Shown: one piece after another, positions 27,142-35,173 of the stretch
Position numbering within the stretch: the first letter of the stretch is position 1
Layout of the letters: every line of letters begins with the position of its first letter
Source: Pseudomonadota bacterium
GTDB lineage: Bacteria; Pseudomonadota; Alphaproteobacteria; Rhizobiales; Phreatobacteraceae
Direction of reading: 5' to 3'
Assembly (NCBI GenBank): GCA_020161695.1
Contig: JAIUOO010000020.1
Coordinates: forward strand, 1 to 64,000
Length of the DNA stretch: 64,000 nt
The notes under the pieces: model-generated
What the model was told of the DNA's origin: nothing
Databases searched by the model: none
The model's input: the letters and a program-made list of their open reading frames with translations, nothing else
Made by a program: the position numbers and the translations under genes

Positions 27142-27932
27142 TTCTGCGGCAGGACCACCGGCAGGCCGTCCGCCGAGCCGTTCTCGCGGCAGATGTCGAC
27201 GCCGAAGATCAGCTCCACATTGGCGCGCGTCACGACATCGGCCGGCTTGCCGAGCGCGTGGGCGCGGCCCCGATGCATCACGAGGATGCGGTCGGCGAAG
27301 GTCGCCGCGAGGTTGAGGTCGTGCAGGACGGCGATCACCGCCACGCCTTCGCTCGCGAGCGTCGCGGCGCTTTCCATCAGCGCGATCTGGTGGGCGAGGT
27401 CGAGATTGGCCACCGGTTCGTCGAGGAACAGCACCTGTCGGTCGGACATGCGCTGCCCGGCCTTGAGCTGCGCGAATGTGCGCGCGAACTGCACGCGCTG
27501 CTGTTCGCCGCCTGAAAGCGTCTGGTAGCTGCGGCCGGTGAGGTGGCCGATATCGGCGGCCCGCAGGGCCTCGCCGATGGTCCGCTCGCGGTCGGCGCGG
27601 GTCAGCGCCCGGCCGACGCTGTCGATGCCGATCCTGACCACTTCCGCCACCGTGAACGGGAAGGCGAGGCGGGTCGCCTGCGCCATCACCGCGCGTTTCG
27701 ACGCCAGCCGCCAGGCGGGAATGCGGGCGAGGTCCTCGCCGTCGAGAATCACCTGCCCCCCGGAGGGGCTGATCTCGCCGGTGAGCAGCTTCATCAGCGT
27801 CGTCTTGCCGGCGCCGTTCGGCCCGACGACGACCATCAGTTCGCCAGCGGCGAGCGTCAGCGACACGTCGTCCACCGGCTTCGCCCGGCCATAGGCGACG
27901 CCGACATTGTCGGCGCGGAGCAGTGCGGTCAT
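27105..27932 (-). CDS. hmuV: Haem ABC transporter ATP-binding protein HmuV
   Basis: 275 residues. Walker A is VVGPNGAGKTTLMK, the signature LSGGEQQRVQFAR, and Walker B VLFLDEPVANLDLAHQ. The order hemP-hmuT-hmuU-hmuV and the sequence identify the haem importer ATPase. Its start overlaps the hmuU stop by 4 bases. Its 3' end overlaps the opposite-strand Rrf2 gene by 37 bases. Confidence 0.95.
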   Translation of the reverse strand: MTALLRADNVGVAYGRAKPVDDVSLTLAAGELMVVVGPNGAGKTTLMKLLTGEISPSGGQVILDGEDLARIPAWRLASKRAVMAQATRLAFPFTVAEVVRIGIDSVGRALTRADRERTIGEALRAADIGHLTGRSYQTLSGGEQQRVQFARTFAQLKAGQRMSDRQVLFLDEPVANLDLAHQIALMESAATLASEGVAVIAVLHDLNLAATFADRILVMHRGRAHALGKPADVVTRANVELIFGVDICRENGSADGLPVVLPQNYARSRMERGAA

Positions 27933-29020
27933 GCGTCGAGGCTCCGGTCGCGGCGCAGCAGCAGCCAGAGGAAGAAGGGCGCGCCGATCGCGGCGGTGAG
28001 AATGCCGATCGGCAGTTCCGCTGGCGCGACCATGGTGCGGGCGAGAAGGTCCGCGCCGGTCAGCAGCGTTGCGCCGAGCAGGGCTGAGAAGGGCAGGAGC
28101 ATGCGGTGGTCCGGCCCGAACATCAGCCGCAGCAGGTGCGGCACCACGATGCCGACGAAGCCGATGACGCCCGCGGCCGCGACGCTTGCCCCGACCGCCA
28201 CCGCGACCATGACGATGGCCGCGCTCTTCAGCCGCTGCACGGGAATGCCGAGATGGAAGGCCTCGGCCTCGCCCATCAGCAGCGCGTTGAGCCCGCGCGC
28301 CAGCATGGGGACGGCGAGAAGCACCGGCAGGACCAGCGGCGCGATGACCATCACCTTGGTCCAGCTCGCCCCGGACAGCGAGCCGAGCGCCCAGAAGGTC
28401 AGGTCGCGCAGTTGCCGGTCGTCGCTGATGAACGAGAGGAGGCCGGTCAGTGACCCCGCGAAGGCGCCGAGCGCCACGCCGGCGAGCAGCATCACGGCAA
28501 CCGAGGTGCGGCCGTGGCGGGTGGCGATGGCATAGAGGATCAGGGTCGAGGCGAGGCCGCCGAAAAAGGCTCCGAAAGGCAGCAGGATGAACGGCAGCTG
28601 CGCCGAAACCGTGCCGAAGATGCGATCGCCGAGCACGATGGTGAAGGCTGCGGCCAGCGCCGCGCCGGACGAGACGCCGACGAGGCCCGGATCGGCCAGC
28701 GGATTGCGGAACAGGCCCTGCATCAGCGCGCCCGAGACGGCGAGCGCCGCGCCGATCATCGCGCCGAGCAGCAGCCGCGGCATGCGGATCGACACGATCA
28801 CCAGCGCCTCGCGGCTGGCCATGATCTCAGGATCGCCGGCCACCCAGCCGCGCAGCACTTCGAGCACGCGCGCCGGCGCGATCTTCACCGCGCCGCTGCC
28901 GAGCGAGATGACGGCGAGGGCGGCCATCAGCAGGGCGAACAGGACGCCCGCCACCGCCAGTTTGCGGCGCTGGGACGCAAACAGGGTCGAGACGGTGGCC
29001 GCCTCGGCGATCATGGTCAC
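27929..29020 (-). CDS. hmuU: Haem ABC transporter permease HmuU
   Basis: 363 residues of the FecCD/BtuC family with about nine or ten membrane helices. Blocks include RMPRLLLGAMIGAALAVSGALMQGLFRNPLADPGLVGVSSGAA in outline and GFVGIVVPHLLRLMFGPDHR. It forms the inner-membrane channel for haem with HmuV. It overlaps hmuT and hmuV by 4 bases on each side, a fully translationally coupled operon. Confidence 0.95.
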   Translation of the reverse strand: MTMIAEAATVSTLFASQRRKLAVAGVLFALLMAALAVISLGSGAVKIAPARVLEVLRGWVAGDPEIMASREALVIVSIRMPRLLLGAMIGAALAVSGALMQGLFRNPLADPGLVGVSSGAALAAAFTIVLGDRIFGTVSAQLPFILLPFGAFFGGLASTLILYAIATRHGRTSVAVMLLAGVALGAFAGSLTGLLSFISDDRQLRDLTFWALGSLSGASWTKVMVIAPLVLPVLLAVPMLARGLNALLMGEAEAFHLGIPVQRLKSAAIVMVAVAVGASVAAAGVIGFVGIVVPHLLRLMFGPDHRMLLPFSALLGATLLTGADLLARTMVAPAELPIGILTAAIGAPFFLWLLLRRDRSLDA

Positions 29021-29928
29021 GGCCGGCGGCTCCCGCTGTCACCGTTGAGCCCGTAGACCGCCGCCATCAGGTCGCGCGCGGCTTCCGGCGTGCGCGGGCC
29101 GAAGCCGAGCAGGTAGAGGCCGTCCATGGTCACCAGCGCCTTGCGGGCAGCGGCCGGGGTCGCGGAAAAAGCGGGCAGGGCGAAGACCTCGGCCGGGGCT
29201 GCCGCGTGATTGCCGCGCTGCATCATCAGGATGACATCGGGTGCAGCCGAGATGATTCCCTCGTCCGTCACCGGCTTGTAGCCCTCGACGGCCTCGGCGG
29301 CGTTGATCGCGCCGGCATGGGCGATGATGGCATCGGCGCTGCTGCCCTTGCCGCCGACGATGGCCCTGCCGTTCTGCAGCGAAAGGACGAACAGCACGCG
29401 CTTCTTCGCCGTCACGGCGTCGCGCTGCTGCTTCAGCAACGCGAAATCGCGCTCGACCGCCGCAGCCAGTTCCTCGGCCTTCGCCTCGACGCCGGCAAGG
29501 CGCCCGATGACGCGGATGCGCTCGACGACGCCCTTCTCGGACGTGTCCTCGCCGACCCGCTCGACCTTCACGCCGGCCTCAGCGATCAGCTTCACCGTGT
29601 CGGGCGGCCCCGCGCCCTCGATGGCGACCAGAACGGTCGGCCTCAGCGACAGCACGCCCTCGGCAGAAAGCGCGCGGACGTAGCCGACGTTGGCCTTGTC
29701 GCGCATGGCCTCGGGCGGATGCAGGCTGGTCGTATCGACCCCGACGATCAGGTCCTGACGGCCGAGCGCGTAGAGAATCTCGGTGATGACACCGCCGGCG
29801 GCGACGATGCGCTGGGCAGCCTGCGCGCGACCGATCCCCGGCCGCAGGGCGACGGCCGCCAGCGCCAGGCCGGCGAGTAGGGAGCGGCGCGACAGCCGCG
29901 AGGCCCGGTTAAACGAAAGCACGGTCAT
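29017..29928 (-). CDS. hmuT: Haem-binding periplasmic protein HmuT
   Basis: 303 residues. The N-terminus SRRSLLAGLALAAVALRPG with a following Ala-rich stretch is a twin-arginine-like export signal. RIVAAGGVITEILYALG, DTTSLHPPEA, NVGYVRALSAEGVLSLRP and the Tyr-containing regions are typical of HmuT/ShuT, which hand haem to the permease. It overlaps hemP by 4 bases upstream. Confidence 0.92.
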   Translation of the reverse strand: MTVLSFNRASRLSRRSLLAGLALAAVALRPGIGRAQAAQRIVAAGGVITEILYALGRQDLIVGVDTTSLHPPEAMRDKANVGYVRALSAEGVLSLRPTVLVAIEGAGPPDTVKLIAEAGVKVERVGEDTSEKGVVERIRVIGRLAGVEAKAEELAAAVERDFALLKQQRDAVTAKKRVLFVLSLQNGRAIVGGKGSSADAIIAHAGAINAAEAVEGYKPVTDEGIISAAPDVILMMQRGNHAAAPAEVFALPAFSATPAAARKALVTMDGLYLLGFGPRTPEAARDLMAAVYGLNGDSGSRRP

Positions 29929-30134
29929 TTGGTCAGGATCAGCTTGTCGTTGGCGGTGATGCGCAGGCGGTAGCGCTCGCCCTTGTGGACGATCACCGCC
30001 TCCCGCCCCGTGCCGATGATCGATCCGACCTCAACCGTCGGGATCGTCTCGTGGCCATCCTTGGCCGCGTCGGAATGCGGCGCGGATGAAGCCCGATGCG
30101 ACGGTTGAATGGGAGCGGACATCATCGGGGGCAC
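29925..30134 (-). CDS. hemP: Haemin uptake protein HemP
   Basis: 69 residues. The conserved C-terminal half is SIIGTGREAVIVHKGERYRL followed by RITANDKLILTK, the HemP fingerprint. In Rhizobiales such proteins (HmuP) can act as coactivators of haem receptor expression. The N-terminal 25 residues are variable. It is the first gene of the minus-strand haem operon. It faces the receptor gene across the regulatory gap. Confidence 0.92.
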   Translation of the reverse strand: MPPMMSAPIQPSHRASSAPHSDAAKDGHETIPTVEVGSIIGTGREAVIVHKGERYRLRITANDKLILTK

Positions 30135-30350
30135 CTAGTTTAGAACTGCAACAATGAGGCCCAATATCTTGGAAGCATTCAAAAATGCATCGGCTGGGCT
30201 TATTGTTGACATTGGTAGTCAGGTTATTTAGGCATCGTCAAGTGAGCCGGGACGACCACGATCCGCGGCCAAAAAATGCCAGCCAGCCGGACGCCGAGGC
30301 GTCGAGCCAGCCAGCCGAACACAATTGAATTCAGGCTTGCGGTTTCGATC
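30135..30350. promoter_or_regulatory. Divergent promoter region of the haem locus
   Basis: This A+T-rich gap separates hemP from the receptor gene. TTTAGAA at 30139-30145 matches one half of the iron control element described for Bradyrhizobium Irr regulation; a good second half is not obvious. TTGACA at 30206-30211 is a candidate -35 for the receptor. GCATT and AATGC at 30175-30188 form a small palindrome that could be an operator. Confidence 0.5.
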
Positions 30351-32543
30351 ATGCACATCCGTCTCGGACGTTCGGCGCTCATGGCGTCGGTTTCCCTTCT
30401 CGCCCTGTCGTCCGGTCCGGTCTTCGCGCAGGACGCCGCGGGCCGCGTTTCCTCCGCCCAGGACGAGATCACCGTCTCCGCCGAGCGCGCGCCGTCGACC
30501 GTCTACAACGCCCCCGGCGTCGTGACGGTGATCACCGATCGCCAGATCGACCAGCAGCTGATCCAGGGGCCGCGCGACCTCGTGCGCAACGAGCCGGGCC
30601 TCGCGGTGAGCAATTCGCCGACCCGTGTCGGCGCCGGCAACTTCTTCATCCGCGGCATCGGCGACAATCGCGTTCGTCTCGAAGTCGACGGCCAGCGCGT
30701 GCCGGACTATCCCGGCTCGAACGTCGGCCCCGGCCTCTACACCCGCGACATCATCGACTACGACAGCCTGAAGCGCGTCGAGGTCATCCGCGGCCCGGCC
30801 TCGGCCCTCTATGGCTCGGATGCCATCGGCGGCGTCGTCTCCTTCGTGACCAAGGATCCCGCCGATTATCTGCGCGAGGTCGGCCGCGACTGGTATGCCG
30901 GCACGAAGCTGTCCTTCGACAGCGTCAATCGTTCGTTCGCCCACACCTATACCGGCGCTGCCCGGCAGGGCCCGTTCGAGTTCCTGTTCTCCTACACCCG
31001 GCGCGACGGCACCGAGACGCAGATCAATTCGGCGACGCGGCGTGCCAACCCGGCCGCCTTCCAGTCGAACAACATCCTCACGAAGCTCATCTATGAAACC
31101 CCGGAATCGGGCCGCTGGCGGCTGACCGGCGAGGCGCTCTGGCGCGGGGTCGCGACCGACATCGTTTCATCGCGTTCCGCAACCGTCACCGAGCAGATCG
31201 CGCATGACACCAACAAGCGCTTTCGCCTGAGCCTCGACTGGACGCAGCAGCTGTCCTGGGCGATCGCCGACGAGATCATGCTGACTGCCTTCGCGACCGA
31301 TTTCGATCGCCAGGAGCATGTCGACGAATCCCGCCGCTCGGGTGTCGTGGCTCCGGCTCCCGCCAACCGGCTGAGGGTCTCGGATTTCGACTTCCGCCAG
31401 CAGATTTTCGGCGCCAGCGCTCAGTTCTCGGCCCAGCGCCAGTTCGCCGGTCTCGACCACCGCTTCGTCTATGGCTTCACGGCCGACTTCACCCGCACGT
31501 CGCGTCCCCGCAACCGCATCGAGATCAACCTTGGAACCGGCCTGCCGATTCCCGGTCCGGTCGGCGGCGAGGTCTATCCGAACAAGAACTTCCCCGACAC
31601 GCAGACGACGCAGGCCGCCTTCTACATTCAGGATACGATCACCTGGGGCGCGCTGCGGATCATCCCGGCCATCCGCTTCGACTACTACCACCTGTCGCCG
31701 AGGCCGGACGCCGCGTTCTACAATACGAATTCCGGCCTGCAGGTCGGCAATGTCTCGGCATTCGCCGTTTCGCCCAAGCTCGGTCTGACCTACGACCTCA
31801 CCGAGAATTTCAGGCTGTTCGGGCAATATGCGCGCGGCTTCCGCGCTCCGCCCTACGACAACGCGAACTTCGCCTACGAGAACCCGGCGCAGGGCTATGC
31901 GATCGTGCCGAATTTCGGCCTGCGTCCGGAAACCGTCGACAGCTTCGAGGCGGGCCTGCGTGGTCGCTTTGCCAACGGCTCGAGCTTCCAGGTCAGCGCG
32001 TTCTACAACCTCTACAAGGACTTCATCCAGACGGTGGTGATCGACCGGACCAACCCGGCCTATCCGTTCGGCGTCTCGCAGTACCAGAACCTCTCGTCGG
32101 TTCGGATCTGGGGCTTCGAGGCCCGCGGCGAGTACCGCATGACGCCGGAATGGATGGTCTACGGCGCGCTGGCCTATGCCAACGGCATCGACCAGACGAC
32201 GGGCGCTCCGATCGATTCGGTTGATCCGCTCACCGGCACCGCCGGCGTGCGCTACTCAAGCCCGCAGAACTGGATGATCGAGGCGCGGATGAAGGCCGCG
32301 CTCGCGAAGACACGGGTCAGCGCCGCGAACATCTTCCAGCCGCCGGCCTATGCCGTCTTCGACCTGCTCGGCTCCTACGAGATCAACCGGAACGTCACGC
32401 TGCGCGCGGGCATCTTCAACGTCTTCAACGCCCGCTACTTCAACGCCATCGACGTGGCCGGCCAGTCGGCCGCGCTGCCGACGCTTGAACTCCTGCGCTC
32501 GCCGGGCCGCTCCGTGTCCGTCAGCATGGCCGCGAAGTTCTGA
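30351..32543 (+). CDS. hmuR: TonB-dependent haem/haemoglobin receptor HmuR
   Basis: 730 residues from the ATG at 30351. The signal peptide ends around GPVFAQ and a TonB-box-like DEITVSAERA follows. The plug domain shows RNEPGLAV, FIRGIGDNRV and VIRGPASALYGSDAIGG. The barrel contains FRAPPYDNAN, the FRAP box of haem receptors. The NPNL box appears only as ENPAQ/PNFG, and no His lies between the boxes. It ends in SMAAKF, the outer-membrane C-terminal Phe. Divergent from hemP-hmuTUV. Confidence 0.92.
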   Translation: MHIRLGRSALMASVSLLALSSGPVFAQDAAGRVSSAQDEITVSAERAPSTVYNAPGVVTVITDRQIDQQLIQGPRDLVRNEPGLAVSNSPTRVGAGNFFIRGIGDNRVRLEVDGQRVPDYPGSNVGPGLYTRDIIDYDSLKRVEVIRGPASALYGSDAIGGVVSFVTKDPADYLREVGRDWYAGTKLSFDSVNRSFAHTYTGAARQGPFEFLFSYTRRDGTETQINSATRRANPAAFQSNNILTKLIYETPESGRWRLTGEALWRGVATDIVSSRSATVTEQIAHDTNKRFRLSLDWTQQLSWAIADEIMLTAFATDFDRQEHVDESRRSGVVAPAPANRLRVSDFDFRQQIFGASAQFSAQRQFAGLDHRFVYGFTADFTRTSRPRNRIEINLGTGLPIPGPVGGEVYPNKNFPDTQTTQAAFYIQDTITWGALRIIPAIRFDYYHLSPRPDAAFYNTNSGLQVGNVSAFAVSPKLGLTYDLTENFRLFGQYARGFRAPPYDNANFAYENPAQGYAIVPNFGLRPETVDSFEAGLRGRFANGSSFQVSAFYNLYKDFIQTVVIDRTNPAYPFGVSQYQNLSSVRIWGFEARGEYRMTPEWMVYGALAYANGIDQTTGAPIDSVDPLTGTAGVRYSSPQNWMIEARMKAALAKTRVSAANIFQPPAYAVFDLLGSYEINRNVTLRAGIFNVFNARYFNAIDVAGQSAALPTLELLRSPGRSVSVSMAAKF

Positions 32544-32550
32544 GGCGGCC

Positions 32551-34089
32551 ATGGCCCGCGGCGCGGCAGCTCGGAGGGGCAGGGCGGACATGGCGATGCC
32601 GGTCCGCGCCCGCGCCCGGCTTCCCGACAGGCTGGAGCCGATTCTGTCCGCGGCCGATGGCGTTGCCGCGAGCGGCACGCCCAAGACGGAGGCCGCAGTC
32701 ATCGCCATGGCTGTGAGGGCGGTCCGGCAGGAGGCAGGCGAACTGGTCGCTCCGCCTGTCGTTGCCATCGCTGCGCCGCCGCCCGGTGCCGCAGCGCCGG
32801 AGGTTCTGGTCACATCGGCCGGCGCGTCGGCTGCTGCCCCCGACATTGCTCTGACGGCACGCGACGCGGCGCTCCCGGCCGACAAGCCGACGAAGCGGGT
32901 CACCGCCTCGGTTGTCGCCTCGATCCTGCTCCACGTCGGCGCGGTCGCGCTGTTCGTCTGGGCGAGCCTCCATGCGCCGGTTCTGCCTGCGGACGGCGAG
33001 GATGGCATTCCCGTCGAACTCGTCGCCGCGGCCGATCAGGCAGCGTCGGCGCAGCAGGAGATCGCCAGCGGCAAGGAGGACGGCCAGACTCCCTCGACCG
33101 TCACCGAGCAGCGTCGGGCTATCGAGGCGCCCCCGGCCGAGACGCCGCCGGAGCCCGCCGTTGCCGAGCCGACCGATGCGACGGCCGAACAGCCGCCGGT
33201 CGCCCAACCGGATCCGGTCAGCACGGCCGAGCGCATCATCGACCAGCTTCCGCCGCCGCCGATGCCGGACGCGCTGCCGATCATGGACCGCGCGCCCGAG
33301 CCGCCTCCGGTCGAGGCGCAGCCTGTGCCGGAACCCGCCCGGGAGACGCCCCCACCAACGCCGGAAGCGCAGCCCCAGCCCGTCCAGGAGACACCGCCGC
33401 AGCCGGCTGAGGATCCGACCCAGCGTGCCGAGACGCCAGAGCCGTCCGAGGTGCAGGCCATGGTGTCGCCGCCGGCGGTCGAACCGCCGCCCGCGCCTCC
33501 GCAACTCGCCACCACGCCGCCGCGCCCGGTGACGCCGCCGGTCGTCCGGCGCGAACAGTCCCGCGAACCGGTCGTCCGCCGGCAGGCGACGCGGCCGCCA
33601 CCGACCCGACGCGAGGCACCGACCGATGCCTCCCGCACCCGTCCGACCCGGCACGTCGCAGCAGCCCCGTCGCCCGAGCGTGCCGCGCGCGCCGCCCGCC
33701 AGACTGAGAGCCGCGCCGCCTCCTCGCCGCGCGGCGACGGCGTCGGCAGCCAGAACCGGCAGGCGGCAGCGGGCAATGCGGCTTCGGGCGGCTCCAATGC
33801 GGCGGCGGTCGCGAGCTATCGCCAGCGCGCCATCGCCCATGTCGCGCGGTTCAAGGTTTTCCCGCAGGCAGCCCAGGATCGCGGCCAGCGCGGCAGCGTC
33901 GGCTTCACCTTCACCGTGACACGCGGCGGGCAGGTCACTTCCGTCGCGGTCACCGCCTCGTCGGGCGTGCCGATGCTCGATCAGGCGACATTGTCGATGG
34001 TCCGCCGCGCCGTGCCGTTCCCCCCGATGCCGGAGGGTGGGCCGGCTTCGATGACCATCTCCACCCGCATTGGCTACACACTCAACTAG
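32551..34089 (+). CDS. TonB-family energy transducer
   Basis: 512 residues from the ATG at 32551, only 7 bases after hmuR. An unusually long N-terminal cytoplasmic part of about 120 residues precedes the membrane helix VASILLHVGAVALFVWASL. A long Pro/Glu/Ala-rich periplasm-spanning region follows. The TonB C-terminal domain is at about 430-512: FKVFPQAAQDRGQRGSV, FTVTRGGQVTSVAV and MPEGGPASMTISTRIGY. It should energise HmuR. ExbB/ExbD are not in the window. Confidence 0.9.
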   Translation: MARGAAARRGRADMAMPVRARARLPDRLEPILSAADGVAASGTPKTEAAVIAMAVRAVRQEAGELVAPPVVAIAAPPPGAAAPEVLVTSAGASAAAPDIALTARDAALPADKPTKRVTASVVASILLHVGAVALFVWASLHAPVLPADGEDGIPVELVAAADQAASAQQEIASGKEDGQTPSTVTEQRRAIEAPPAETPPEPAVAEPTDATAEQPPVAQPDPVSTAERIIDQLPPPPMPDALPIMDRAPEPPPVEAQPVPEPARETPPPTPEAQPQPVQETPPQPAEDPTQRAETPEPSEVQAMVSPPAVEPPPAPPQLATTPPRPVTPPVVRREQSREPVVRRQATRPPPTRREAPTDASRTRPTRHVAAAPSPERAARAARQTESRAASSPRGDGVGSQNRQAAAGNAASGGSNAAAVASYRQRAIAHVARFKVFPQAAQDRGQRGSVGFTFTVTRGGQVTSVAVTASSGVPMLDQATLSMVRRAVPFPPMPEGGPASMTISTRIGYTLN

Positions 34090-34140
34090 ACAGCCAGCCG
34101 CCCGGATCGTCCGGAACGCCGGCCAGGAAGGAAGACTGCC

Positions 34141-34488
34141 ATGTATATCGCGATGAACCGCTTCAAGGTTATCAAGGGCGCCGAGGCCGATTTCGAGACG
34201 ATCTGGCGCACCCGCCAGTCCTATCTGAACGAGCTCAAGGGCTTCGTCGAATTCTCCCTGCTCAAGGGTCCGGAGCGCGAGGATCACACGCTCTACGCCT
34301 CCCACACGGTCTGGGAGACCAAGGCCGACTTCAACGCCTGGACCCAGTCCGAGCAGTTCCGCAAGTCGCATGCCCGCGCCGGCCAGCCGCAGGCGAAGCC
34401 GACCTCGATGGGCCATCCCGAGTTCGAGGGCTTCGAGGCCGTGCTGATCGACGACAACCGCGGCAAGCCCTCGATCGCGGCCGAGTGA
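34141..34488 (+). CDS. Haem-degrading monooxygenase, IsdG/HmuQ/HmuD type
   Basis: 115 residues of the antibiotic-biosynthesis-monooxygenase fold. The catalytic triad of IsdG-type enzymes is in place: Asn6 (AMNRF), Trp67 (NAWTQ) and His77 (KSHAR). It opens the haem ring in the cytoplasm and releases iron. Its place between tonB and the HutX-like gene in the receptor operon supports this. Bradyrhizobium HmuQ/HmuD are close functional relatives by context. Confidence 0.92.
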   Translation: MYIAMNRFKVIKGAEADFETIWRTRQSYLNELKGFVEFSLLKGPEREDHTLYASHTVWETKADFNAWTQSEQFRKSHARAGQPQAKPTSMGHPEFEGFEAVLIDDNRGKPSIAAE

Positions 34489-34492
34489 GATC

Positions 34493-35011
34493 ATGACCGG
34501 TCAAGTGATCGCGATCGACGACCGGCTGGCGGCCGCGCGCGCAGCGCTGGCCGCCAAGCCCGACGGCGTCATCGAGAACGTCGCACGCGAGCACGGCGTG
34601 CCCGTCCGCGACGTGCTGGCCATGCTGCCCGCCGGCGAGAGCGTTGCCGCTCCCGGCTCCGCCTTCGAGGACATCTGGAACGACGTCACCGGCTGGGGCG
34701 AGATCCTGTTCATCGTCAACACGCCGGACGTGGTGCTGGAGTGCCATGGCCCGCTGGTGAAAGGCTCGTCCGGCCATGGCTGGTTCAACGTCCACGGCGA
34801 CAGCCCGATCGGCGGCCACCTGAAGGCGTCGAACTGCACGGAAGTCTGCTTCGTGGACCGCAAGTTCCACGGCCGCCGCTCGCTGTCGATCCAGTTCTAC
34901 AACGGCGCCGGCGAGGCCATGTTCAAGATCTTCGTGCGCCGCGATGCCCAGCGCGAGCTGCTGCCCGAGCAGATCGCCCGGTTCGAGGCGCTTCGGGCGA
35001 ACTACGCCTGA
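34493..35011 (+). CDS. hutX: Cytosolic haem utilisation protein HutX/HuvX
   Basis: 172 residues, starting 4 bases after the haem oxygenase stop. Family blocks are PDGVIENVAREHGVPVRDVLAMLP at about 24-47, IWNDVTGWGEILFIVNTPDVVLE, VHGDSPIGGHLKASNC and MFKIFVRRDAQRELLPEQ. HutX-type proteins bind haem in the cytoplasm and pass it on. The terminator directly downstream ends the receptor operon. Confidence 0.92.
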   Translation: MTGQVIAIDDRLAAARAALAAKPDGVIENVAREHGVPVRDVLAMLPAGESVAAPGSAFEDIWNDVTGWGEILFIVNTPDVVLECHGPLVKGSSGHGWFNVHGDSPIGGHLKASNCTEVCFVDRKFHGRRSLSIQFYNGAGEAMFKIFVRRDAQRELLPEQIARFEALRANYA

Positions 35012-35034
35012 ATAGCCAGGAATTGCCGACTGAC

Positions 35035-35070
35035 AAACCGCATCGCCGCTGACCCGGCGGTGCGGTTTTT
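35035..35070 (+). terminator. Strong intrinsic terminator of the haem receptor operon
   Basis: AAACCGCA and TGCGGTTT, extended inward by CGCC/GGCG, form a long stem followed by a run of five T ending at 35070. It lies 23 bases after the hutX stop. This is the clearest textbook terminator on the plus strand. Confidence 0.9.
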
Positions 35071-35173
35071 ACCGCTCTTGCGGCCAGCGCCTGCCGCGCC
35101 TTCATTGCTCCCCAAGTCGGAAAGACACCGGCCGGCGCCGCTCTGCGGGTGATCGGCTTCAAGGGAGCGAGCC

